A stretch of 64,000 nt of DNA from Allantophomopsis cytisporea (taxonomy: Eukaryota > Ascomycota > Leotiomycetes > Phacidiales > Phacidiaceae): NCBI GenBank assembly GCA_024752435.1, contig CP103037.1, positions 868,001-932,000 of the forward strand, written 5' to 3'. This document shows, in pieces, positions 33,902-44,255 of the stretch. A program made the translations under genes and the position numbers. How positions within the stretch are numbered: position 1 is the stretch's first letter; each line of letters begins with the position of its first letter. The notes beneath the pieces are model-generated. The model did not search any database. It saw only the letters and a program-made list of their open reading frames with translations, and was not told where the DNA came from.

Positions 33902-35286
33902 ATGGCACCATCCGCTATCACAACCATTGACAATCAAAGTTCTTCGAGCATCAATACGATCCTCGATAAAGACACTTATTTTGACAATCATGGCGGATAT
34001 ACCACTCCGAAGCAGATAATTGGGGAAGCCCTCAAGAAGAGGGTTGAAAGCATTGATCCCGAGGATTGTGAAGCTGGCGACGAGGATACCTTCTTCGTAG
34101 CCGACCTCGGCGAGGTCTACCGACAGCACATGAGATGGAAGTTGAATCTGCCAAGAGTTAAGCCATTCTATGGTAAGTACTGAAAAGTTTTAGTGGTCAG
34201 AGTCAAGACTAACGTTATTTAGCCGTAAAGTGCAACCCAGACTCACAGGTTATTCGCTTGCTTGCAGAGCTCGGCACTGGATTTGACTGTGCCTCCAAGT
34301 CCGAAATTGAGCAGGTTCTGAAGCTCGGTGTCGATCCATCTCGCATCATTTACGCTCAACCATGCAAGACAAACTCTTACGTTCGCTATGCCGCCAATAA
34401 CAATGTCAAGCAGATGACCTTCGACAATGCCGACGAGCTCTACAAGATTAAGCAGCTGTACCCAGGAGCTGAGCTCTTCCTCCGTATCTTGACCGATGAC
34501 TCTTCCAGCTTGTGTCGATTGAGTTTGAAGTTTGGGGCATCAATGGATTCCACGGAGGATTTGCTCGCGCTTGCTGAGCAGCTCGGCTTGAACGTTGTGG
34601 GCGTTTCCTTCCACGTTGGGTCTGGTGCTTCTGACCCAAGTGCCTTCCTCAAGGCAGTCCGAGATGCGGCTCTCGTTTTCGAACAGGCTGCCAAGTATGG
34701 CTTCGTCATGCGAACCCTCGACGTTGGTGGAGGTTTCTGTGGTGACACTTTCGAGACCATGGCAGCTACATTGAGCCAAGCACTGGACGAGTACATGCCC
34801 TCCAACATCAACATTATTGGCGAGCCAGGCCGCTATTACGTGTCCTCGGCCTTCACTTTGGCATGCAACGTCATCGCACGCCGGACCATCGAGGAGCCCG
34901 TGAGTGGAGAGAAATCTTACATGCTGTACATGAATGACGGCCTTTACGGCAACTTCAGCAGCATCATGTTTGACCATCAGAATCCAATCGCGCAGGTCTT
35001 GCATACCAACTCCACCCGTCGCTTTCTTTACAATACTCCAGCTGCCGCGGATGTTGTAGATGGTGTTGAGTACAGCATCTGGGGTCCTACCTGTGATGGC
35101 ATCGACCGCATCACTGCTAGCATCCGCTTCCAGCATACTCTTGATGTCGGTGATTGGTTGTACTTTGAGGATATGGGTGCTTACACTAAGTGCTCTGCCA
35201 CTAGGTTCAATGGCTTCACTGATAGCCATGATGTCATCTATGTCTCTTCTGAGGCTGGGGCCAGTGCTTTGCTTGGCATGAAGTAA
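33902..35286 (+). CDS. Ornithine decarboxylase
   Basis: Exons 33902-34172 and 34223-35286, joined by a 50 nt phase-1 intron, give 444 residues. The enzyme converts ornithine to putrescine, the committed step of polyamine synthesis, using PLP in the cytosol. Visible landmarks are the PLP lysine in AVKCNP (K94), HVGSG in the barrel, LDVGGGF, GEPGRYYV for phosphate binding, and the catalytic cysteine in WGPTCDGID (C381). The intron splits the codon for the alanine just before the PLP lysine. Active ODC is a head-to-tail dimer with sites shared between subunits. The N-terminal 40 residues are variable and acidic. The long AUG-free leader suggests translational control by polyamines. This is the N. 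crassa spe-1 counterpart. Confidence 0.97.
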
Positions 35287-36050
35287 ACTTGTGAATTTGT
35301 CTGTTCTGCGCGATATGAGTTTCGTAGATGAGGATAAGGAGGTAGATATATACTTACATTTTGTTATGTACAGTTACGTATCTTAGATTGTTTCATATTT
35401 CTTTATCTGGTAGTTTGATTAATGGAGTCGAAAATTGGAGAGTTCGATGGGATTTGGTTTGAGTGACTGTGAAGCTTTGAAGCTGTGAAGCTATAAAATT
35501 GTGAAACATTTGGGATACTATCATATCAGAGTCGATATCTTGTTTCCATGTGTTGAATTCCAGCCTCATTTACATGATTGTGCCTGCTATTGGTATTTTG
35601 CGAACTACTACAGTCTAGGCATGCATTTTTCATTAAGTCCCACATAGCACTCCACTCATCAGATAACGAATAGCATCGAATCTGTACTCCATTAGGACCA
35701 TTCGATCAAAGTTGCCGCTCCAAAAAGCCCTTGATCATGGCAGAGCAAGAGCAGCCAAGTCCGAATATGCATCACGTTAATCAACCCATTCACCATTGAA
35801 CCTCTATAAATCAAGCACTCCAAACCGCAATAACAAACCCCAGATACCCCCTCACCATCACAAACCTCCAACAACAGTCCCCCATCCGGTCCAATCCGTA
35901 TCCACATCCCAAACCCACAAAAACCACCTTCGCCAAGCCCTCGCTTCCCTCACGCCGCTCCACATTTCTCCCCATTCCGACCCACCACACCCTCCCACTT
36001 TATTAACGATCTTACTATATTCCAATAAGCAATCTCGTCTCAACAATACA
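35287..36050. other. Intergenic
   Basis: 3' flank of ODC with TGTGAAGCT-type near-repeats at about 35470-35490. No gene seen. Confidence 0.6.
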
Positions 36051-36131
36051 TCTTTGATGGTCTAACGGTCATGATTTCCGCTTGTCATTGACAATGCGCG
36101 GGAGACCGGGGTTCGACTCCCCGTCAGAGAG
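36051..36131 (+). tRNA. tRNA-Asp (GTC) with a 9 nt intron
   Basis: A full cloverleaf can be drawn. Acceptor stem 36051-36057 pairs with 36124-36130 (one G-U), and the discriminator is G36131. The D stem is GTC/GAT. The anticodon stem is TCCGC with GCGGG, and the anticodon GTC is at 36084-36086. The T stem is CGGGG/CCCCG with loop TTCGACT. The loop only closes if 36088-36096 is removed; that is one base 3' of the anticodon, the canonical place for nuclear tRNA introns. The mature length is 72 nt. Confidence 0.9.
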
Positions 36132-37171
36132 ATTCCTTCGTGGTTCTCTGAGTTCATTGACTCAGAATTTCTTTTTTGAGGGTTTGGTTGATTGGCCTCT
36201 CTTTTGGTTGTTGTTTAGTGGGAGAGGGGGACGGGTAGGGGAGGGGATTATTGCTTTTGTTTGGGAGGGGGGGAGGGCTGACGGGGGTTTTTGATGTAGA
36301 TTGCTGGATATTTGGGTTAGCTCTTGCTTTGGGGGGTCTTTTGCGCGGATTGTATTTGTGTTGTGGGAAGCTTGGGCTGTACCTTTGGTTGTGTTGGTTT
36401 ACAAGACTTGTGTGAAGGTTTACTTTATTGAATTGAGGTGCAGAAGTCTGTTTTTCGTCGACGTGTGCAAGATATTGCGCTGAGCCTTGAGGCGAATCGA
36501 GGATTGTGACGAGGATATATTGGGAGCATATTCTGAATTATCGGCATTGAATATCAGCGGAAAGCGTGGATGCTAACTTATTTGAGAACTGGACCTATGT
36601 CCAGTCCATTGTTGAAAAAGCTGGTTGACTTGTTAAAGGGTCGTCGTGTCAATACCAGTGGTGATGTACCAAGCATTTCGTTCTAGCAACGATACTGATG
36701 ACTAGGTTGTCATCAGCACTATCTTCGTCATTCACAGAGTCTTTCACATAAGATGTGTGGTTGATGTTGATGCAGAATGGATATGGTTGAAGAGCTCTAA
36801 TCTGCGCCTCTGAAGCCCCTTGATGCAAAGCTGAGCGAATAACGACAGCATTTCCAGAAATCAAAGTCCTATCACGCACAAACAAATCGGCGTATGGCTA
36901 GAGGGACACCAGCCAAATATAAGATTTTGAAGATTGGAAAGATCATCTTCAATATGCGTGTGAAGATTTTTGCTTAAATGCGACTGTATCACAGAGTGTT
37001 GCCGATTGGCTGTCAGGAGATTAAGTGAAATTGAATGAATTATTCCTTTCTAACGTAACTCATCATCGTCATTCATATCTCCAACGCCATGCAATGCCAA
37101 AAGTTCCCCAAACCCGAGAGGTATACATTATCGTATCCCCGGTACCCTAATCCTGAAGCCAACAGAAGTAC
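36132..37171. other. Intergenic
   Basis: 3' flank of the tRNA (a T6 run at about 36172 could serve as a Pol III terminator, though it is distant) and 3' flank of the reductase. Open frames here look random. Confidence 0.55.
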
Positions 37172-39250
37172 TCAATACCCAAAGCATTCCCCATGGACCC
37201 AAATGCCCTGTGCTCCAGTGCCCTTATGTACAGCCCGCTCATCGCTGATACTCACAACATCATTCCTGACCGTGCTCACCAGCCCCTTAGGCCCACAGAC
37301 CACGACAGCCGTCTCCCCACAAGCCCTCTCAACGCTCTTCCGCAACACACCACGAACATCAGGCCTGCCAGAGAGGCAATGAATACTCGCATGCAGCACG
37401 CCCTGCCCCTTGGAAAGGCTCGGTGTCAAGTCCGACGAAGAAGAGCACGTCTTCCTAAATACCGGCCCGCTCTCCCTCTTCTGCGCACAGCAACACGGCG
37501 GACGAATAGCGTCCTCATCCTCGTCCTCGATAACGCGCGTACAGCAGCACCCCGCATTGCTGACCTCGAGATTCTCGACCGTCGCTCCCTTCTTCTCATC
37601 GCTATCGAAGGACGAAGATTCAGAGCGGTCTGAAGCCGGTTGACGCGAACCGCATCCGCCGGATGGCTGGGCATCGCCGTTGAGCGATGATTTGCCGCTT
37701 GTCAGCTCGTCGTCGCATGTCACGTAGATGCTGATGTCGAGCTCGACGTCCATTCCTCCTGCGCGTAGCTCCTCGACCGAGGCTACTGCGTTATTGAGGT
37801 GTGCCGCGAACCATTTGGTCTGCTGGCTGCGCTTGATTACCCAGATGAAGCGAATGTAGCGTGTTACTGCGCCCTTTGGACCTGCAATGCGGCTTTTCAA
37901 GGAGTCTGGAGCGGTGGATGTCCATTGTTGCACGAGATCCCGCATCAGTGGCATAGTGAATGTTGCACCCGTGCTGCCTGCCAGGAAGACTACGGTATCG
38001 AATTGTCGCAGGGGTCGGATGCGTGCATAGGGTCCTTCGATCATCACGCTTCGAGTCTTGACCATTTCACTTTCGGTTGTTGGTAGAGTGGCATATATTT
38101 TCTCCGCATACTTCATGAATCTCTTCGTTGCGCCTTTTTGGGCACGGACAATGAACTCCATCTTCCCATCGGATGGGAGTGAACTAATAGTGAAGGGGTG
38201 AGATGTCAGTGGCGCGAGAGGTTGACAGGCGAGGAAGATATGCTGTCCCGGGGTCCAGCTGATAGGAGGGTTTTGAATAGTAATGCGAGTGTGCGAATCG
38301 CCAGTTGGTTCAAACGTCGCTCTGCATGCCAGTAGTCCTTGGCCACTGTTCTTGTGCAGGAATCCGAGATTGTTGTAGAGCATGTATCCAGCACGTACCA
38401 CACGATCGAAGGCCCAGATGCCGAGCGGGATCCAGATCCAGATTTTGTTTTCTGCGGGTACATGCATGTATATCGCTACCAAGAAGCCGATCCAAGAGAT
38501 GATATGTTGGACAACGAAGAATTCGTAGGAAAGACCACGGATTGGGGCCATTGAGGATACGACGAGCCATGCAAGAACAGCGAATGCGGTTATACCCATT
38601 TTGGTGATATGATCAGTTCTCAATTTAACCATGATATAATCATAACGAGCCCAGGAAGTGAACCAGTATCCCATATGCATCAAAATCGTAAAAAGTAGAC
38701 AACGAGCCGTCCAACGATGAAAGAAGTTCAACCGCTCATAACCGGCGCCAGTCAAAAAGCCGATGATGTTACGTTTGCCGGAGAGTAAGATTATGAGAGG
38801 TAACTGTGCCAGGGCGATGAATCCAGTACGGTAGCCTATATCCTCCCAATTCCACTGATCGCTCGGGTCAAGTCGGTAGAAGCAGCAGACAACGATGAGG
38901 ACAACATTGGCAACTATCAAAAGAATAGGACCCAGAGGTGGAAGATGGTAGGTGAAGCTGCGGAAGCTCATCGGCTTGAAGGAATAGTAGCTGATCTCTC
39001 GAGCGATTGCTGCTATGGTAGCTTGCGCCTGAGGGAGTAATTGATTCGGCCTGGATGGCATAGGCTGGTTTCTGGAAGCTGCCAATAACCGTTGGCGGCA
39101 GATGAGGATGTTGTAGAGATGTGTCGTTGCTGCGGCTCCGATCGTTGCACCCGCGAAGGCCCAGTATATCTTTTGCATATGGAAGAGGGTCGGTACGCCT
39201 GCGCCCATTGACATTGAGCCGCCGCTCATATCCATACCGTCCATCGACAT
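37172..39250 (-). CDS. Ferric/cupric reductase, FRE family
   Basis: An intronless frame of 692 residues from the ATG at 39250; the frame stays open upstream but without another ATG. Residues 1-18 are methionine-rich (MSMDGMDMSGGSMSMGAG). A membrane helix near 27-50 is followed by the ferric-reductase membrane domain, with heme-ligand histidines H178/H192 and H249/H263, each pair 14 apart. The FAD site HPFTISS starts at 351, the NADPH site AGSTGATFTMPL is near 424, and VCGPKG is at 651. Between the two NADPH-binding halves lies a polar insert of about 100 residues with two CCC clusters (568-570 and 586-588) flanking an acidic run. FRE enzymes pass NADPH electrons across the plasma membrane to Fe(III) or Cu(II). 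The divergent neighbour is a Ctr copper transporter, which favours copper as a substrate. Confidence 0.93.
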   Translation of the reverse strand: MSMDGMDMSGGSMSMGAGVPTLFHMQKIYWAFAGATIGAAATTHLYNILICRQRLLAASRNQPMPSRPNQLLPQAQATIAAIAREISYYSFKPMSFRSFTYHLPPLGPILLIVANVVLIVVCCFYRLDPSDQWNWEDIGYRTGFIALAQLPLIILLSGKRNIIGFLTGAGYERLNFFHRWTARCLLFTILMHMGYWFTSWARYDYIMVKLRTDHITKMGITAFAVLAWLVVSSMAPIRGLSYEFFVVQHIISWIGFLVAIYMHVPAENKIWIWIPLGIWAFDRVVRAGYMLYNNLGFLHKNSGQGLLACRATFEPTGDSHTRITIQNPPISWTPGQHIFLACQPLAPLTSHPFTISSLPSDGKMEFIVRAQKGATKRFMKYAEKIYATLPTTESEMVKTRSVMIEGPYARIRPLRQFDTVVFLAGSTGATFTMPLMRDLVQQWTSTAPDSLKSRIAGPKGAVTRYIRFIWVIKRSQQTKWFAAHLNNAVASVEELRAGGMDVELDISIYVTCDDELTSGKSSLNGDAQPSGGCGSRQPASDRSESSSFDSDEKKGATVENLEVSNAGCCCTRVIEDEDEDAIRPPCCCAQKRESGPVFRKTCSSSSDLTPSLSKGQGVLHASIHCLSGRPDVRGVLRKSVERACGETAVVVCGPKGLVSTVRNDVVSISDERAVHKGTGAQGIWVHGECFGY

Positions 39251-41185
39251 TTTTGGCAGTGGTTGATGGAGATGCGGATGGATGTGAAGGGTTGCTGAGG
39301 CCAGCTCAGAGGCACAAAGAGAGGCCCAGTGCGACAATTTGTTCGGCAAGAAAACCGACGACGAAGCTCTCTTCTTTTGATTGTAAGAAGCCGACCTTTT
39401 TGCGGGAATGCACTTGATGCTTTGCTATGTAATACCAAGATGGAGAGTGGAAAGACTGAAGAGATCGATACCTACATCCATTCAGCGATCGCCATGGCTG
39501 ATGGGCTTTGCCAAGGCTTTTCTTACCTCCTGCACTCGCCACTAACAGAAATACAGATGCGTGTGTAATCTATTCCAAGGGCGTTACGACTTAAGCTGCT
39601 TCACCCCTTCGGAGAGGTCGAATATCGGTGGGTGCTTTGATATCGGGATGGATTGCTTGGCGAGCCAGATATTGACGGGTGACTGACTACAGGCGAGTAA
39701 ACATTGAGGTGGGAATATCCAAACATGGACACGATGCACCATGATATATCTTACATGTAAACGAGATGTGCGAATAAGCATATAATTTAGTTTTGATATA
39801 TATATATTTATATATGTATATATAAGTATACAATACACCTAATCATTTTTATAAATTAATCATCATAATCTGCGAGTTATGTATGAATGTCTTCCTCCTC
39901 TGCCTCTTCCTCTTCCTCTTCTCATTCTTCCATCTTTTCTTTCACTTCTTCCCACATGAAATCTACCATGTATCTATCCACAGTCCACAGTAATACGACG
40001 ATTCAGATATCGTGTGGCGTGACCACACAGGCACAGACAGACACCCACCCCTCGTACACCCCACCACGCCCACTACCTGCAAATCATCCTAGCGAACACC
40101 ACAAATGTCTGCGTGTGATTGGGCATATTGACAAACCAAAAACTTCTCAAACGTGCTCAACTCGCTCAACTCGCTCAACTCGCTCATATCTCACTCACGC
40201 TCACACTCACACTCTCACTCTCAGTCTCACTCTCACTCTCAGTCTCACTCTCACTCTCACTCACACTCACATCTTAGACCGCCCGTCCCGTGAACCGTAG
40301 CCCTCGTGCCTCTACACATGGACCTCTTCTTAAACTCCTCAGTGTTACAGTTGCCACAAGAGGAAATTCTTCCATCGGTATTGCTCTCAGCTTCGTAGTC
40401 TCCGTACCACGTCTTCACGAGAGAGAGCGTCGCATGGACGATGACTTGTTGACTACTACAAGGAAGAGCAAGTGGTATGTGCTGTACGAAGATGGAGGAA
40501 TCACCTGGTACTCGTGAATTCAATATTCATGTAGCACCAATAAGGAGCCGTATAAATGCCCATTCATCAAATACTGGATCGGCTACTTACCTAGTTCAGT
40601 CCGAGTATATACATATGCAGGTACCTAGTACTACCTAGAGTAATCGTCTTACCTTACTTGACCTTGCCTGTCCTGTCCTTTCTTATGCTCCGCTCATACC
40701 CTCGCCCGCACCCGCACCCTCACCCTCAACGCCTCAACGCCCAAAGCGCAAAGGCAAACGCCTGTAGTCAAAGAAGTGTGTCGGCATAGACCCAAACAGA
40801 TCCCATACACCCGCTAATCTTCTCAATTGACCGCATTTGTTTCCTGCTATTCTACTCCAAGCCTCGTCATTCACCTCCATCTCTCCCGGGGGTTGCACGA
40901 GCTCCGGTACTTTATATACATAACAGCCCAGGCCAAGCCATCTTACCTTGGACCCAGCAGATCCAATTCTGTCCGGACAACTGACTACGCCTCCACGACT
41001 TCTCATTTTCTATACCTCAATCCTACATGCCCCAAAGAACACTCCATCTTTGACCCCACCACATACCACCGGCTCCCGACGATCTCTACGACGACGAGCA
41101 TCCAACCTCAGCTTCAACCTCAGCTTAATTTCAGCGGAACTTCAACCTCAATTTCAACATCACATCGACACACTCAACCTTCACC
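39251..41185. promoter_or_regulatory. Shared divergent region of reductase and Ctr genes
   Basis: About 1.9 kb separates the two starts. It contains AT-rich runs (39796-39832), CTCAACTCG tandem units at about 40156-40190 and a CTCACT/CACTCT repeat to about 40270. The CTCAACTCG units create several GCTCA cores, reminiscent of the TTTGCTC copper-response element of yeast Mac1, but without its T-rich flank. No regulator site can be asserted. No other gene is supported in the interval. Confidence 0.45.
40156..40270 (+). repeat. CTCAACTCG / CTCACT tandem repeats
   Basis: Four near-perfect CTCAACTCG-type units, then a run of CTCACTCTCACT and CACTCACA variants, all in the divergent promoter. Confidence 0.85.
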
Positions 41186-41820
41186 ATGGAGAAAAGAATG
41201 GATATGACCAGCGACTCAACCTCGGACATGATGGCCATGTCAGACATGATGATGACCTTCTTCAGCTCCTCCACAACACCCCTCTACTCCTCAGCATGGA
41301 CCCCGAGCTCGACAGGCCAATACGCCGGGACCTGCATTTTCATCATCATCCTCGGCGTTGTACTGCGCGTCCTGTTGGCCGTCAAGACATGGAAGGAGAC
41401 GGCGTGGATGGACCAGGAATTCAATCGTCGCTATGTGGTCGTCGCCAACAAGCAGCCGCTGTCGGAGCGCATCAGCCAGGAGAGCGAGGCCAAGAAGATG
41501 ACGTTGAGTGAGAATGGCGTCGAGGAGGATGTGTTGGTCGTTAAGAAGAGAGGTGCGAATGTGCGGCCGTGGAGATTGACCACCGATCCTGTGCGCGCTG
41601 TTCTGGATACCCTGATTGCTGGTGTTAGTTATTTACTGTAAGTGCTTCTCTCGTGGGCGCGCATTCGAATTGTGCGATGTGCGAATCAAGGATCGTGCTG
41701 ATGAGATATAGCATGTTGGCTGTGATGACTATGAATGTCGGCTACTTCCTTTCTGTCCTTGGTGGCACGTTCCTGGGAAGTTTGGCACTGGGACGCTATG
41801 CTACTGCTTTTGCACACTAG
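41186..41820 (+). CDS. Ctr-type copper transporter
   Basis: Exons 41186-41637 and 41712-41820 (74 nt phase-2 intron) give 186 residues. The N-terminus has the Ctr Mets pattern (MEKRMDMTSD, DMMAMSDMMMTFF), which captures Cu(I) outside the pore. Three membrane helices follow at about 46-66, 137-157 and 158-178. Helix 2 carries the selectivity motif MxxxM (M152 and M156) and helix 3 the GxxxG packing motif (G168..G172). The cytosolic loop of about 70 residues is charged. The expected terminal Cys/His motif is reduced to AFAH. Trimeric Ctr proteins import Cu(I), so the adjacent reductase would supply its substrate. Plasma membrane versus vacuole (Ctr2-like) cannot be decided from sequence. Confidence 0.9.
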
Positions 41821-44255
41821 AATTCGCAGACACATTGATGCATGGCATGAATGGGGGCAATTAGAAGAATGGGTTACGGATATGATTTGACGACTCGGGA
41901 GAGGTTCGCTGCTTGCAGGCACTGCATCTATTTTCCTCGTAATGAATTTGGGAGCGCTGGAGTTTTGAGGGTTTAATTGCATGGACACTGGCTGTGTACA
42001 CGGTATACTTATAGGCCTATTGTGCTGGTGGTATTGTTATTGTAGCATGGGTTGCACATAGGGAGATGTGACCTTCTATTGCGCGACACAAATGGTTGCT
42101 TGAGTACGAATACCACAACATTCCACTTGGACCTGATGATATTTCGCGCTGGTGATGCATCGAAGTCATGAGGATATGTGAGACTGTGGTATGTAAAGCC
42201 GATGCTGTTTGCAGAACTTCTGGACCTCACGAGCTGCTTCGCTATGCCCATCGCAATATAGTACGAAGTATATGTGTACAATACATAAAGTGGCATGCGC
42301 CCTTCGATGCAAAAGCATCCTGCACATGGACATCCACACAATTGACATGCCACCTACGCGACACAAATGAGTGAATGAGCACCCAAGCCTCGCCGCATCC
42401 TGTCCTTCAGCCACTCCAGCCCAACGCCACCTGTGATAGATATGTCCTCGCACACAATTCGCACAAGACAGACATTCACTTCCTATGTCGGGTCGGCTCA
42501 CCTGTCTGAACTATCTCAATCTCATCTCATCTTATCACTACGATCGCGTCCATACGAACGCCGTCCGAGATCGACCGTGGAGTGCTCATGTCGCACCGCT
42601 GAACCCGAGCCGAGCATGAGCTGCAGCTGAATGCCGTGTGGCCTCGATACATCCACTCCTGCAATAAGTGGCGGACGTCTGACACGGAGCGAGTGGGGGA
42701 GTAGACGAGCTTACAGGTAGGGAGGGAGAAGCTGATATTCTATACTTGTCTTGCCCTTACGCCCTCATCAATCATTTTCATTCTCTCTGTGGATGAGTTG
42801 GGACAATGGCCAACTCAGCACAACGACTTCATTTGGTGCTTGACCTTGAACCAAATCACGTCTGGGAGAGGGACATTCGTCGTATCCTTTTCTACTTTGA
42901 GGGAAAGTCTCCCTACTTTGAACTCGCCAATGTTCCTGCATACCATACCTCCACGAATCTTCCAGGCTTGGCTGCACTCAGTAGGAAGGAATACTGAGAC
43001 TGCCGCGAAGCGCCAAGCCGCTAAGGATTGGTTAACGAAGCGCCCACTTGCGAGGACTCGTCAGCCGCATATCATTCATACCTTCTAGAGATTCAACAAC
43101 CAGGTACACACGTACATATGTACCTTGTGTACAATTTACACAATTTGCATCTACGAAACATGGAAGCTTCTGGCTGGCTTCTGGCTGACTTCCATCCCTT
43201 CTACCATGCTTTCGTTTCGGTCCTTCGGATTTCTCCCGCCCGTTTGGTTGCCGGACCTTCGAACTGCAAATGTCCGATACAATGCTATTTGTTTTCCTAA
43301 TCTCAAACAACTGAAACTAACGTCATAAGCCTAACAAAATCTCCGATGGAGGTGTCAAAAATTATGCTTTGGAAGAGAAACATCTCCAAATACTACAGCA
43401 AGTAGACAACTAGTGATCGATTTCAACTCAATCGAATCCGCGAAAATCGTGCGGGCAACAAACACAACTACCATACGGTCAGAGGCTTGGCAGGATCCAA
43501 CTTCTTGGGTCTCCCTCCACCCCTTTCTCCCCTGTCTTAGAAGATCATGTCCAAGAAAAGGCATTTTCATACTAATTGCCCACTCTGTATGGAGTATAGT
43601 GTGGGGAATACTGGGTTCTGAATGGAATATCTACGATCACTACCCCATATAGTATCTTACCCACAACGAGTTTATCAGTAATTTACTTACAGTACGTCGA
43701 TAGCAGGACCAACTTTTCCAACGGATAGGTTCCGCCTCAACGTTTGCCCTTTGACCTGGTCGGCTCCTACTGTCAAACGCGCGGTCACTAACTTAATATT
43801 TGCTTGTGGCGCGCTGGCTGCGGTATGGACAATCTGCATATACGCTTGCCCGTGCCTCGTCATCTTCGACTCAAAAGACTTCCACTGAATGTTCCTTCAA
43901 CCTCGAATCCACATTTTTTGGGGCTAACTCTTATCAACACTCTACACTTGACAGGCATTATTGGCATACCGAACATCTGCCCCCTCGAATGGTAAGTCTC
44001 AGTATTAACATGAATGAGAAGCTTTGTTTAAAAAAGGGAATTGCACAGCATGGAACAATCCCATCTTCGTCATCTTGTGGGCGGGCAGCTCTTCGACGTC
44101 CCTGCCCCTCTCCTTCTAGCTTGTACCTGATTGCCTTTCTTATCTGTGAGTTATGCCAATGCTTGGATGTCCTAAGTTCTTGTCTCTTTTTTTCCTTTTC
44201 GGCCCTCTCTTTCGTTTCTTTGCAGTCATTCATTTCCTGCGCGAATCTGTTCACC
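41821..44255. other. Intergenic
   Basis: Several short open frames (for example 42789-43088 and 43028-43300) have no recognisable features. A GTAAGT directly after an ATG at about 43990 and a TTTCTTTGCAG at 44225 suggest a 5'-leader intron of about 230 nt for the next gene. Confidence 0.5.

Noticed and set aside
34540..35229. 229-codon minus-strand frame
   Set aside because: Antisense of the ODC catalytic region; no family features of its own.
39251..39349. 33-residue upstream extension of the reductase
   Set aside because: It begins at TTG; the first ATG is at 39250, and the Met-rich start there matches metal-handling proteins.
40156..40270. CRISPR-like array
   Set aside because: Contiguous microsatellite units without spacers, in a eukaryotic genome.
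43800..44255. In-frame N-terminal extension of the ASST-type protein
   Set aside because: The added part is low in protein character, overlaps a likely leader intron (GTAAGT about 43991 to TTTGCAG 44225), and would bury the signal peptide starting at 44256.
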